NCBI GenBank assembly: GCA_001799575.1
Contig: MGTT01000020.1
Span: 1 to 64,000 of the forward strand
Length of the DNA stretch: 64,000 bases
DNA from: Elusimicrobia bacterium GWA2_56_46
GTDB taxonomy: Bacteria > Elusimicrobiota > Elusimicrobia > Elusimicrobiales > UBA9959
Reading direction: 5' to 3'
The notes under the pieces are model-generated. The model saw only the letters and a list, made by a program, of their open reading frames with translations, was not told the DNA's origin and searched no databases. Within the stretch, counting starts at the first letter, position 1. Every line of letters starts with the position of its first letter. The translations under genes were made by a program, and so were the position numbers. Positions 29,324-37,345 of the stretch are shown here, one piece after another.

Positions 29324-31885
29324 GTGAGAACATCTGAGATCCCTGATTTTCATGAAGTGGATAAAAAACGCCAGGCGGCCTGGCAAAAGGCGGGGCTTTT
29401 CAAGACTCCCGCCAGGCCCGGCGCTAAAAAATTCTACTGCCTGGATATGTTTCCCTATCCTTCCGGCGACGGGCTGCATGTGGGGCATACCGAAGGTTAT
29501 ACCGCTTCAGACATCCTGTGCCGCTACAAGCGGATGCGGGGCTTCGACGTGCTGCACCCGATGGGCTGGGACGCTTTCGGCCTGCCGGCGGAGAACTACG
29601 CCATCAGCACCGGCGTGCACCCGGAGATAACCACAAAAAAGAACTGCGAAAATTTCAAGCGGCAGATAGACTCTCTGGGTTTCAGCTATGACTGGGACAA
29701 GGAACTCTATACAACTTCCCCCGACTATTACCGCTGGACACAGTGGATCTTCCTGCGGCTTTTCGAAAAGGGCCTGGCTTACGAGTCCACCATGCCCATC
29801 AACTGGTGTCCCAAATGTAAAACAGGCCTGGCTAACGAAGAAGTCTACCAGGGCCGCTGTGAGCGCTGCGAATCCCCTATCGAACGTAAAAAAATACGGC
29901 AGTGGATGCTGAAGATCACCGCCTACGCCGACCGCCTGCTGGAGGATCTGGAAGGCCTGGACTGGCCGCCGTCCACCATGCATATGCAGAAGAACTGGAT
30001 AGGCCGCTCCGAAGGCGCTGAAATAAAATTCGCGCTGGCCGGGTCGGACAAGACGCTTACGGTCTTCACCACCCGTCCCGATACTATCTACGGCGCCACC
30101 TATATGGTCCTTTCCCCGGAACATCCCCTGGTGCCGGAAATAACCGCCCCGGACCGGAAAGCCGCGATCGACGCCTATATAGCCGCGGCGGCCGGCAAAT
30201 CCGATATGGAACGCACCGAGCTGGAAAAGGATAAGACCGGCGTTTTCACCGGCGCTTACGCCCTGAACCCGCTCAACGGCGCCAGGATCCCGGTGTGGAT
30301 AGCGGATTATGTTCTGACGACCTACGGCACCGGCGCCATCATGGCCGTTCCGGCCCACGACGAACGGGACTGGGATTTTGCCAAAAAATACGACCTCCCG
30401 GTGATCCAGGTCGTCGCCCTGGAGCGGAGCGAGTCACAAGTCACAACTCACAAGTCACAAGCCGGAGGGGGTTCCCTGGGAACCATGGATAAGCCTTTCT
30501 GCGAAGAGGGTGTCGCGATAAATTCGGAACTGATAAACGGCCTCAAGACCCCCGAAGCCGTAAAAAAAATAACGGCCTGGCTGGAAGAAAAGAATATAGG
30601 CGGAGCTAAAGTCAATTTCAAACTGAGGGACTGGGTCTTCTCCCGCCAGCGCTACTGGGGAGAGCCGATCCCGCTGATCCACTGCGGAACATGCGGAGTC
30701 GTACCGGTTCCCGAAGACCAGCTGCCGGTCCTGCTCCCGAAAGTGGAAAAGTACCTGCCGACCGGAACCGGAGAATCGCCGCTGGCCGGTGTCGAGGCCT
30801 GGGTCGCCGTTAAGTGCCCCAGGTGCGGAGGCCCGGGCCGGCGCGAGACCAACACCATGCCGCAGTGGGCCGGCTCCTGCTGGTATTACCTGCGCTTCAT
30901 AGATCCAAAGAACCCGAAAGTTTTCATAGATCCCGCGGCCGAGAAAGCCTGGATGCCGGTGGATCTGTATATCGGCGGCGCGGAACACGCCGTCCTGCAT
31001 CTTTTATACGCGCGGTTCTGGCACAAAGTCCTTTACGACCTGGGCCATGTTTCCGCCAAAGAACCTTTTAAAAAAATGGTGCACCAGGGAATGATCCTCT
31101 CCTACTCCTACCGGGACTCAAAGGGCGTCTACCGCGGCTATGACGAGCTGGAGATCCGCGAAGCCGGCCTGGCCTTCACCAAAGACGGGGAAGAAATAAA
31201 GCCCGTAGTCGAGAAAATGTCGAAGTCCAAAAAGAGCGTCATCAACCCCGATGAGATAGTTAAGCGTTACGGGGCCGACGCTTTCCGCATGTACGAGATG
31301 TTCATGGGTCCGCTGGAAGATTCCAAACCGTGGGACATGCGCGGCATAGAAGGCATCCACCGCTTTTTGAGGCGAGTCTGGGTCTGGGCCGCCGGGCCCG
31401 CTTCAGGCCCTGAAGCGGCGGAAGACGAAGAACTGAAGCTCCTGCGCCACCAGACCATAGCCAAAGTCACGGAAGACCTGGAAAACCTGAAGTTCAACAC
31501 CGCCATCTCGGCGCTGATGATCTATCTCAACAAACTCAATGAAAAAGGGGCGCGGACGCGCCAGGATCTGGAAGTTTTCCTGACGCTCCTGCATCCTTTG
31601 GCTCCGCACATCACCGACGAACTCTGGGAAATGGCCGGAAGCGGAGAAAGTCTCATGGCCAGGCCCTGGCCGGAGGCCGACCAAGCGATACTCTCCTCCA
31701 GACGGCTTGAAATACCGGTGCAGATTAACGGAAAGGTCAAAACCAGGATCTACGCGGGAGAGGGCGCGGACGCGAAGACGCTGGAGAAAGCGGCGCTTGA
31801 AAGCGCCGCCGCGCATCTGCAGGGCAAGACCGTGGTAAAGGTCATCGTAGTGCCGGACAGGCTGGTAAGTATAGTGGCAAAATAG
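29324..31885 (+). CDS. leuS: leucyl-tRNA synthetase
   Basis: Charges tRNA-Leu. The 853-residue protein has the class I motifs HVGHTEGY (HIGH) and EKMSKSKKSVINPDE (KMSKS), a zinc-like CxxC knuckle (WCPKCKTGLANEEV, CERCES) and the CP1 editing domain (TTRPDTIYGATYMVLSPEHP; ALNPLNGARIPVWIADYVL). The start is GTG with GGAGG upstream. Four heptamer-repeat units lie in frame in the editing domain (about residues 370-380, SQVTTHKSQA), a loop that seems to tolerate them. leuS-lptE-holA is the gene order also found in E. coli. Confidence 0.97.
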   Translation: MRTSEIPDFHEVDKKRQAAWQKAGLFKTPARPGAKKFYCLDMFPYPSGDGLHVGHTEGYTASDILCRYKRMRGFDVLHPMGWDAFGLPAENYAISTGVHPEITTKKNCENFKRQIDSLGFSYDWDKELYTTSPDYYRWTQWIFLRLFEKGLAYESTMPINWCPKCKTGLANEEVYQGRCERCESPIERKKIRQWMLKITAYADRLLEDLEGLDWPPSTMHMQKNWIGRSEGAEIKFALAGSDKTLTVFTTRPDTIYGATYMVLSPEHPLVPEITAPDRKAAIDAYIAAAAGKSDMERTELEKDKTGVFTGAYALNPLNGARIPVWIADYVLTTYGTGAIMAVPAHDERDWDFAKKYDLPVIQVVALERSESQVTTHKSQAGGGSLGTMDKPFCEEGVAINSELINGLKTPEAVKKITAWLEEKNIGGAKVNFKLRDWVFSRQRYWGEPIPLIHCGTCGVVPVPEDQLPVLLPKVEKYLPTGTGESPLAGVEAWVAVKCPRCGGPGRRETNTMPQWAGSCWYYLRFIDPKNPKVFIDPAAEKAWMPVDLYIGGAEHAVLHLLYARFWHKVLYDLGHVSAKEPFKKMVHQGMILSYSYRDSKGVYRGYDELEIREAGLAFTKDGEEIKPVVEKMSKSKKSVINPDEIVKRYGADAFRMYEMFMGPLEDSKPWDMRGIEGIHRFLRRVWVWAAGPASGPEAAEDEELKLLRHQTIAKVTEDLENLKFNTAISALMIYLNKLNEKGARTRQDLEVFLTLLHPLAPHITDELWEMAGSGESLMARPWPEADQAILSSRRLEIPVQINGKVKTRIYAGEGADAKTLEKAALESAAAHLQGKTVVKVIVVPDRLVSIVAK
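30433..30460 (+). repeat. in-frame 7-bp repeats inside leuS
   Basis: GTCACAA, GTCACAA, CTCACAA, GTCACAA: four units, 28 nt, inside the CP1 editing domain and translated as SQVTTHKSQA. The same residues recur where arrays of this type lie in addA and addB. Confidence 0.85.
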
Positions 31886-31895
31886 GGGGGTTTTT

Positions 31896-32486
31896 ATGAA
31901 CATTAAAAAGTATATTCTGCCGGCGGCCGTCCTGGGACTGCTCGCCGCGTGCTCCACTTCGGAAATAACGTACCGGCCCGCAGAGCAGAAGCTGCCGCAG
32001 CACATAAAACGCATTTCGATAAGGCCTTTCGCCAATAAGACCCATCAGTTCGGCCTTGAAGAAAAGATCACGCTCAAGACCATAGACGAATTCCTGAAGA
32101 ACGGGGAATACGCCGTCTCTCCGGAGAATTCGGCCCAGGGCGTCATTGTGGGAGAGATAAACCACTACATCCTCACGCCCATCCAGTACGACGTCAATCT
32201 GGTGCCCACGGTCTATAAACTCAACGTGATAGTCTCCGTGAGCTTCCTTGACAAGAGCGCCAACCGTTACCTTTGGGAGGAACCGGCGCTGCAGGCCGTA
32301 AAGATGTATTCCGCCTCCACGCTGCCCGGGGGCATGACGGAAGAGGCCGCCCGCGAATCCCTCTGGGAGATCCTGGCCAAGGACATCGTCAAGCGCACGG
32401 TGGAAGGCTTCGGCTCGGCCACCAGCGCCAGCCAGAAAAAGATCCCGCAGAATATGCCGCCGGCGGCGGAAAATCCCGCGCCCTGA
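31896..32486 (+). CDS. lptE: LptE-like outer-membrane lipoprotein
   Basis: The 196-residue protein has a lipoprotein signal ending LLAAC (Cys19 lipidated) and the LptE-type core KRISIRPFANKTHQFGLEEKITLKTIDEFLKNGEYAV, then a beta-rich middle (VPTVYKLNVIVSVSF). LptE plugs the LptD channel that delivers LPS to the outer-membrane surface. The position between leuS and holA is conserved in Gram-negative bacteria and supports the call, and it argues that the host makes LPS. A Pro-rich tail ends the protein. GGGGGG stands before the ATG. Confidence 0.88.
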   Translation: MNIKKYILPAAVLGLLAACSTSEITYRPAEQKLPQHIKRISIRPFANKTHQFGLEEKITLKTIDEFLKNGEYAVSPENSAQGVIVGEINHYILTPIQYDVNLVPTVYKLNVIVSVSFLDKSANRYLWEEPALQAVKMYSASTLPGGMTEEAARESLWEILAKDIVKRTVEGFGSATSASQKKIPQNMPPAAENPAP

Positions 32487-32487
32487 T

Positions 32488-33501
32488 ATGACCGACCTAT
32501 CCCCGGCGGATCTGATCAGGGAATGGGCCGGAGGAAAAATCCGACCCGTCTGCTGTCTCACCGGCGAGGAACGCTCTTTCAAGGACGACGCCGTAAAAAA
32601 ACTCCTGGCCGCCTTCAAAACCGACGCTTTCAACTTTTCGGAATACGACGCCGAGACCGCCGATATCGATGATCTCATAAGCGCCGCCATGACCCCCAGC
32701 CTGCTGGCCGGCACGCGCCTCATCCTGCTGAAAGGCGCCGAGAAACTGAAGAAAGAGCCGGCCGCGGCGCTTGCCGCCTATCTGAAAAACCCCTCCGAGG
32801 CCGCCATGCTGGTCCTCCTGCTGGATAAAAAGACCGACGCGGCGGAGCTCCTCATAAAAAGCCTGTCCGCCTCGGCCGCGGCGGCTCATTTCGCCCCCCT
32901 GGAAGGAGCCGAAGGCGTGAGCTACGCGAGAGAACTGGTGGAAAAGGAAGGCCTGCGCGCTTCCGGCGCGGCCCTGGAACTGCTGACGGAGATGTGCTCC
33001 TCCGACGCCGCGACCCTGAAGCAGGAAGTCGCCAAACTTTCCGCCTGGCGGCACGGCAGCAAAAAGCAGCTGGAACCGGAAGATATAATGGAGTCCGCCG
33101 GTTATTCCAGAACCCTGAATCCGTTCGAGTTCTCGAACGCGGTGACCGCGAAAAACGGGCCGCTCGCCTGCGAAATAGCCGACAAAATGATGAGCGAGGG
33201 CGCCGAGCCGGTGGGCATAGTCATAAATACCGCTTATATCATCGAGAAATTACTGAAAGTGAAAAAAACCGCCGCGGGCCCGGCGGGGAGCCGGGACGGC
33301 CTGGACTCCAGCGCCGCTTACTCCCTGGGGATGAATCCCGGTTATTACCACCGGCTCCTGGGCGCGGCCGGCGCTTTCCCGCTTGAAAAACTTTTGCGGC
33401 TCCTCAACCGCTGCCTGGAAGTGGAAGCGCTGCTTAAATCTTCCTCCGGCAGGGATCCGAAACTTCTGGTAAGACAATTGATCTTTGAAATAACCAGATA
33501 A
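32488..33501 (+). CDS. holA: DNA polymerase III delta subunit
   Basis: Delta opens the sliding clamp within the clamp loader. The 337 residues follow the family: FSEYDAETADIDDLISAAMTPSLLAGTRLILLKGAEKLKK (N-terminal clamp-binding domain), LLTEMCSSDAATLKQEVAKLSAW, and a C-terminal helical domain ending KLLVRQLIFEITR. It starts 1 nt after lptE. After its stop comes a large heptamer-repeat hairpin (33508-33622) that likely ends the leuS-lptE-holA transcript. Confidence 0.93.
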   Translation: MTDLSPADLIREWAGGKIRPVCCLTGEERSFKDDAVKKLLAAFKTDAFNFSEYDAETADIDDLISAAMTPSLLAGTRLILLKGAEKLKKEPAAALAAYLKNPSEAAMLVLLLDKKTDAAELLIKSLSASAAAAHFAPLEGAEGVSYARELVEKEGLRASGAALELLTEMCSSDAATLKQEVAKLSAWRHGSKKQLEPEDIMESAGYSRTLNPFEFSNAVTAKNGPLACEIADKMMSEGAEPVGIVINTAYIIEKLLKVKKTAAGPAGSRDGLDSSAAYSLGMNPGYYHRLLGAAGAFPLEKLLRLLNRCLEVEALLKSSSGRDPKLLVRQLIFEITR

Positions 33502-33507
33502 AGAGCG

Positions 33508-33622
33508 ACGCCATAGGCCGTAAGCCATATGCAGAGGGGATGCCATAAGCTTTACGCCAAAAACCATAAACTCGTAAGGGAATTCCTTAAAAGCTTATGG
33601 CCTAAGGCTTATGGCCTATGGC
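33508..33622. repeat. heptamer-repeat hairpin (GCCATAG/GCTTATG-type)
   Basis: GCCATAG, GCCGTAA, GCCATAT and further GCCATAA-type words on the left and GCTTATG, GCCTAAG, GCTTATG, GCCTATG on the right flank AAGGGAATTCCTTAAAA. It separates convergent holA and rpsT and is the longer relative of the array at 20261-20326. Confidence 0.8.
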
Positions 33623-33638
33623 AGTCATGCTCAATCGA

Positions 33639-33935
33639 TTATTTTACGGAAGGATTATTCGCGATACTTTTGATGCGCAGAGCCAGCCGTGATTTCTTCC
33701 TCGCGGCCGCTTTCCAGTGGACGGTGCCGGTCTTGGCGGCCTTATCCAGGAGGGCATAGACCTTGGGCAGAAGCTTCTGCGCGTTCTCTATGTCCTTTTT
33801 AGCGACCAAAAGGCCGAATTCTTTGGCGGCGTCGTGGATCCTGGTCTTCACACCCCTGTTCTTGGAGGCGAGCTTCTCGGATTTGCGCCACGCTTTGATA
33901 CCGCTGGTATGCCGTCCGGTCTTAAGTTTAGCCAT
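33639..33935 (-). CDS. rpsT: 30S ribosomal protein S20
   Basis: A 98-residue basic, helical primary binder of 16S rRNA. It begins AKLKTGRHTSGIKAWRKSEKLASKNRGVKTRI and contains DKAAKTGTVHWKAAARKKSRLALRI, both typical of S20. It is divergent from murJ with just 21 nt between the two start codons and no visible ribosome site, so the transcript may be nearly leaderless. A heptamer hairpin follows the stop. Confidence 0.95.
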   Translation of the reverse strand: MAKLKTGRHTSGIKAWRKSEKLASKNRGVKTRIHDAAKEFGLLVAKKDIENAQKLLPKVYALLDKAAKTGTVHWKAAARKKSRLALRIKSIANNPSVK

Positions 33936-33956
33936 ATTGGTATAGTCTATTATTTT

Positions 33957-35519
33957 ATGCGAGAGAAATCAACACCCCCTCCACCCCACTCCTCGTTCCT
34001 GGAAAACCTCCGGGCTCTCAGTTCCGCGACCCTGCTGACCAAGGTGCTGGGCTACGCGCGCGACGCCGGGCTTGTGGCCGTCTTCGGGGGCGGGGCGCTG
34101 ACCGACGCTTACTACGCGGCTTTCCGCATCCTGAACGTCTTCAGGCGGACGGTGGGCGAAGGCGCGGTAAACGCCGGCTTCATCCCGGCGCTGGAAAAGG
34201 AAAAAGCGGTCTCAAGCGCACACGGCGCGGTTTTTTTCAGCGCCGCCTGGACGCTGGTATTTTTTGTCTCGCTGGCGCTGGCGTCCCTGGGCGCTATTTT
34301 CCGCCACGACCTGGTAAGACTCACCTCCTACGGCTTTACCGCGCGGCCCGAACAATTCCTCCTGACGGCGGCGGTGACCGCCATCCTGATGCCTCACCTT
34401 ATCTTTGTGAATGTTTCGGCGCTGTTCCAGTCGGCGCTCAACGCGGCGGGAAAGTTCTTCCTCCCCGCCCTGGCCCCGGCGGCTTTCTCGCTTTCCATCA
34501 TCGCCTACCTGCTCTTTATGGCCGGCTCCGGCGGCGCGGGCCTGGCCGACAATGTAAAGATCATGGGCCTGGCCGGCGCGGCTTCGCTCTCCGGCCTTAT
34601 CCAGGTGCTTATCCTGCTGCCGATGCTTAAAAAGGCGGGTTATGGTCTCGCTTTATCCAACCCGTTCAAAAACGCCGCCGTCTCCCGGTCCCTGCTTCTG
34701 GCAGCGCCCGCCGCCGCGGCCATGGCGCAGGACCAGATCGCGCTTTTCGTTAACACCATGTTCGCGAGTTTTCTGGAGCCCGGCTCCATCACCGCGATCT
34801 ATAACGCCGCGCGCGTGATCCAGTTCCCCGTTTCTCTTTTCGCCGCCGCGGCCGCCTCCGTGACGCTGCCTGAACTTTCAAGACATTCGGCGGACAACGA
34901 GCCGGAGAGGTTCGGGGCGGTTCTCGGCGGGGCCTTTAAAACCACCGCCCTTATCATCATTCCCGCCGCGCTGGGCCTCATGGCCCTGAGCCTGCCCATC
35001 TGCCGGACGCTGTTCGAACACGGCCGCTTCACGCGCGAACAGAGCGGCCTCACGGCGGGGGTGCTTTTCTACCTGTCGCTCGGCCTGGCGGGCTTTGGCG
35101 TGAACAAGCTGGCGGCTTCCGCCTGTTACGGAGCGGGCGACGTGAAAACCCCAGTCAAAATAGTCCTGTTCCAGACCGCCCTGAACGCCGCCCTCTGTTT
35201 CCCGCTCATGCGGGCCATGGGCGCCGAAGGCCTGGCCCTGGCCACCGCCCTCAGTTCCCTGGCGGCCGCGGCGCTGTTCATCAGGGCGGCAAAAATCAGG
35301 GGAGCTTTTTACCGCGTAGAACCCGGCTTTTATCTTAAAACCCTGGCGGCTTCGGCGCTGATGTGCGCGTTCTGTCTCGGCGCCACGCGCCTGCTCTCGG
35401 ACGTTCACCCCGCGTACACGGTGGCCCTGGCGGTGCCGGGCGGCATCGCGATATATTTCGGAGCGCTTAAAATTTTACGATTGGAAGAGCGTAAACTCCT
35501 CACCGGCGGACGGTTCTGA
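33957..35519 (+). CDS. murJ: lipid II flippase MurJ
   Basis: Moves the peptidoglycan precursor lipid II across the inner membrane. The 520-residue protein from ATG 33957 has the multi-spanning layout (family usual about 14 segments) and the motifs LTKVLGYARDAGLVAVFGGGALTDAYYAAFRILNVFRRTVGEGAVNAGFIPAL and LFEHGRFT. The track extends 80 residues upstream through antisense rpsT; that is rejected because family homology begins about residue 20 of the shorter form. The promoter must lie within or next to rpsT. uvrC begins 1 nt after the stop. Confidence 0.94.
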   Translation: MREKSTPPPPHSSFLENLRALSSATLLTKVLGYARDAGLVAVFGGGALTDAYYAAFRILNVFRRTVGEGAVNAGFIPALEKEKAVSSAHGAVFFSAAWTLVFFVSLALASLGAIFRHDLVRLTSYGFTARPEQFLLTAAVTAILMPHLIFVNVSALFQSALNAAGKFFLPALAPAAFSLSIIAYLLFMAGSGGAGLADNVKIMGLAGAASLSGLIQVLILLPMLKKAGYGLALSNPFKNAAVSRSLLLAAPAAAAMAQDQIALFVNTMFASFLEPGSITAIYNAARVIQFPVSLFAAAAASVTLPELSRHSADNEPERFGAVLGGAFKTTALIIIPAALGLMALSLPICRTLFEHGRFTREQSGLTAGVLFYLSLGLAGFGVNKLAASACYGAGDVKTPVKIVLFQTALNAALCFPLMRAMGAEGLALATALSSLAAAALFIRAAKIRGAFYRVEPGFYLKTLAASALMCAFCLGATRLLSDVHPAYTVALAVPGGIAIYFGALKILRLEERKLLTGGRF

Positions 35520-35520
35520 T

Positions 35521-36831
35521 ATGGATCTAAGCCACCTCCCCTCCCGGCCCGGCGTCTACCTGATGCGCGACGAAGCCGCCAACATAATATACATCGGCAA
35601 GGCCAAAGACCTGCGCAAACGCGTGGGACAGTACTTCATGACCGGCGCCGGAAAGCGGGACGCAAAGATCCCGAACCTGACGGCTCTCATCAGGCAGATA
35701 GACTACATCGCCGCCGCCAGCGAACGCGAGGCCCTGCTGCTGGAAAGGGAACTGATCGGGCGGTATCAGCCCTTTTTCAACGTCCTCTGGAAAGACGCCA
35801 AAAGCTATCCCTACGTAAAGATAACGAAAGAAGAATTTCCCAGGATCTTCTTTACCCGGAAAAAGACAGCCGACGGCGGCCTGTATTTCGGCCCTTACCC
35901 GAAAGTCGAGCCCCTCAAGAACCTGCTGCGCTACCTTTGGCGCATCAACTTCATAAATCTGCGCCGCTGCCGCTGGGACTTTCCCGGGACAAAACCGCTG
36001 GAGCCTAAAAGAATCAACGCCTGTCTCTATTACCACACGGGGCAATGTCCCGCCCCCTGCGCCGGTAAGATCTCGCCCGCCGGATACCGCAGGCTGGCCG
36101 GGCGGACAGCGGATTTTTTCAGGGGCGACTTCGGCAGGCTCCTGAAAGAATTCAGGGCCGGAATGGCGGCCAGTTCGAAGGCGCTGGACTATGAGAAAGC
36201 GGGCAACTACAGGGATTTTATCGGGGCGATAGAGCACATGGCCGAAAGGGTGCGGATAAGGGAATTCAGGAAAGACCTGGTGGAAAAAGAAATCTCAAAG
36301 ACCGGCGCCGTCACGGCGCTGATGAAAGACCTCGGCCTGCCGAAGCCTCCGGCGCATATCGAGGCTTTCGACACTTCCAGCATGCACGGCGCCCACGCCG
36401 CGGCCGCCTCGGTCTGTTTTATAGACGGCCTGAAGAACGCGGTTCATTACCGGCGCTACAAGATGCGTTTTGAGAACGCTCCGGGCGGTTCCGACGATAT
36501 CGCGATGATAAAGGAAACCGTCAAAAGGCGTCTGTCGCATTTTGTTAAAAGCGGGGAGTCTCTGCCGGATCTGCTGCTTATCGACGGCGGGAAAGGGCAG
36601 TTGGCCGGAGCCATGGGCGCCATGAGGGAACTGAAGCTGAAAGTCCCCGTCATAGCCCTGGCCAAGAAACTGGAAGAAATATACGTCCCCTTTAAACCCC
36701 ATCCGGTGCGCCTGGAGCCCGGCCATCCGGGTCTCCTGCTCCTTGAGGCCATCCGCGACGAAGTCCACCGCTTCGGAGTCACCTACCACAGAAAACTCCG
36801 GGACAAAGAAATCTTAAACTACGAAGAATAA
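35521..36831 (+). CDS. uvrC: UvrC-like excinuclease subunit lacking the C-terminal HhH domain
   Basis: Makes the two nicks in nucleotide-excision repair. Present are the GIY-YIG domain (PGVYLMRDEAANIIYIGKAKDLRKRVGQYF), the Cys cluster ACLYYHTGQCPAPCAGKI, a UVR helix pair (LDYEKAGNYRDFIGAIEHM) and the RNase H-like domain (FDTSSMHG, LLIDGGKGQL). It stops at residue 436, in HRFGVTYHRKLRDKEILNYEE, where usual UvrC (about 600 residues) goes on to two helix-hairpin-helix motifs. The 1.9-kb palindrome-bounded unit starts 12 nt after the stop, so insertion-linked loss is likely, but a natural short form is possible. Confidence 0.9.
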   Translation: MDLSHLPSRPGVYLMRDEAANIIYIGKAKDLRKRVGQYFMTGAGKRDAKIPNLTALIRQIDYIAAASEREALLLERELIGRYQPFFNVLWKDAKSYPYVKITKEEFPRIFFTRKKTADGGLYFGPYPKVEPLKNLLRYLWRINFINLRRCRWDFPGTKPLEPKRINACLYYHTGQCPAPCAGKISPAGYRRLAGRTADFFRGDFGRLLKEFRAGMAASSKALDYEKAGNYRDFIGAIEHMAERVRIREFRKDLVEKEISKTGAVTALMKDLGLPKPPAHIEAFDTSSMHGAHAAAASVCFIDGLKNAVHYRRYKMRFENAPGGSDDIAMIKETVKRRLSHFVKSGESLPDLLLIDGGKGQLAGAMGAMRELKLKVPVIALAKKLEEIYVPFKPHPVRLEPGHPGLLLLEAIRDEVHRFGVTYHRKLRDKEILNYEE

Positions 36832-36842
36832 AGCAACGTAGG

Positions 36843-36896
36843 GGCAAAGATGCCAGGCTTATTTTTCAGCAGAAAAATGTGCCTGGCTCCTTTGCC
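36843..36896 (+). repeat. left 54-bp palindrome
   Basis: Self-complementary arms GGCAAAG, GCCAGGC and ATTTTT pair with AAAAAT, GCCTGGC and CTTTGCC around CAGCAG, with short 2-nt mismatches between the blocks. It matches the right copy inverted with a single difference (A for G at its eighth base). Confidence 0.9.
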
Positions 36897-36905
36897 AAAA
36901 TACGA

Positions 36906-37056
36906 GGCTAATGAACTTTGCGCTATATAGTGACCCGGCGGCTGCCAGTTCGGGGTCCTGTCGGGGTCGTGCCTTTCCGCTGCCCTCGGCGACCTGCGGG
37001 ACGAAAAGGCACGGCCCCGCCACCCCAACGATACCCGCCGGCACCACTTCACTATT
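36906..37056 (-). repeat. structured repeat element, copy 3
   Basis: On the minus strand: GGGGTGGCGGGG, a GTGCC arm with GGCAC, a loop with CGCAGGTCGCCGAGGGC, then CCCCGACAGGACCCCGA and the tail CATTAGCC. Loop and tail match copies 1 and 2 while the stem is different but still paired. Its tail lies 9 nt from the left palindrome. The surrounding 36832-37345 has no supported gene. Confidence 0.7.
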
Positions 37057-37345
37057 CCCTTATCCTATCCTAATCCTGAAATTATTAAAAAATATAATAT
37101 ATTCCCACCCTTTTGATGGTACGGCGAATTTACCCACCCATCGGTCGCCGCCAAACTTATAAAAATTTGCGCTATAACCAGAATTTAGGGCATAATACCA
37201 TAGGTTAGGCATATCAACCCACATAAGGAAAATCCTTTTGGCAAAGACAATGCGGTGGGTCTCAAAACTCGCGTTCGAATCCGTCAGCCCATAGAGAACC
37301 ACAACGGAAAACAGCAGTATTTCATGAAATTTAAATTCTAAATAT
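37057..37345. other. AT-rich non-coding stretch before the M23 gene
   Basis: The stretch holds no supported gene; the track's 80-residue minus ORF has no recognisable motif. It contains TTCGAATCC, which recalls a tRNA T-loop, but the flanking stem does not pair. It presumably includes the promoter of the peptidase gene. Confidence 0.5.

Noticed and set aside
33717-33956. N-terminal extension of murJ in the ORF track
   Set aside because: It is antisense to rpsT, has no family match, and known MurJ proteins begin near the ATG at 33957.
37245-37300. tRNA fragment or attachment site (TTCGAATCC context)
   Set aside because: The bases on the two sides of the T-loop-like sequence do not pair, and no acceptor or anticodon arm can be drawn.
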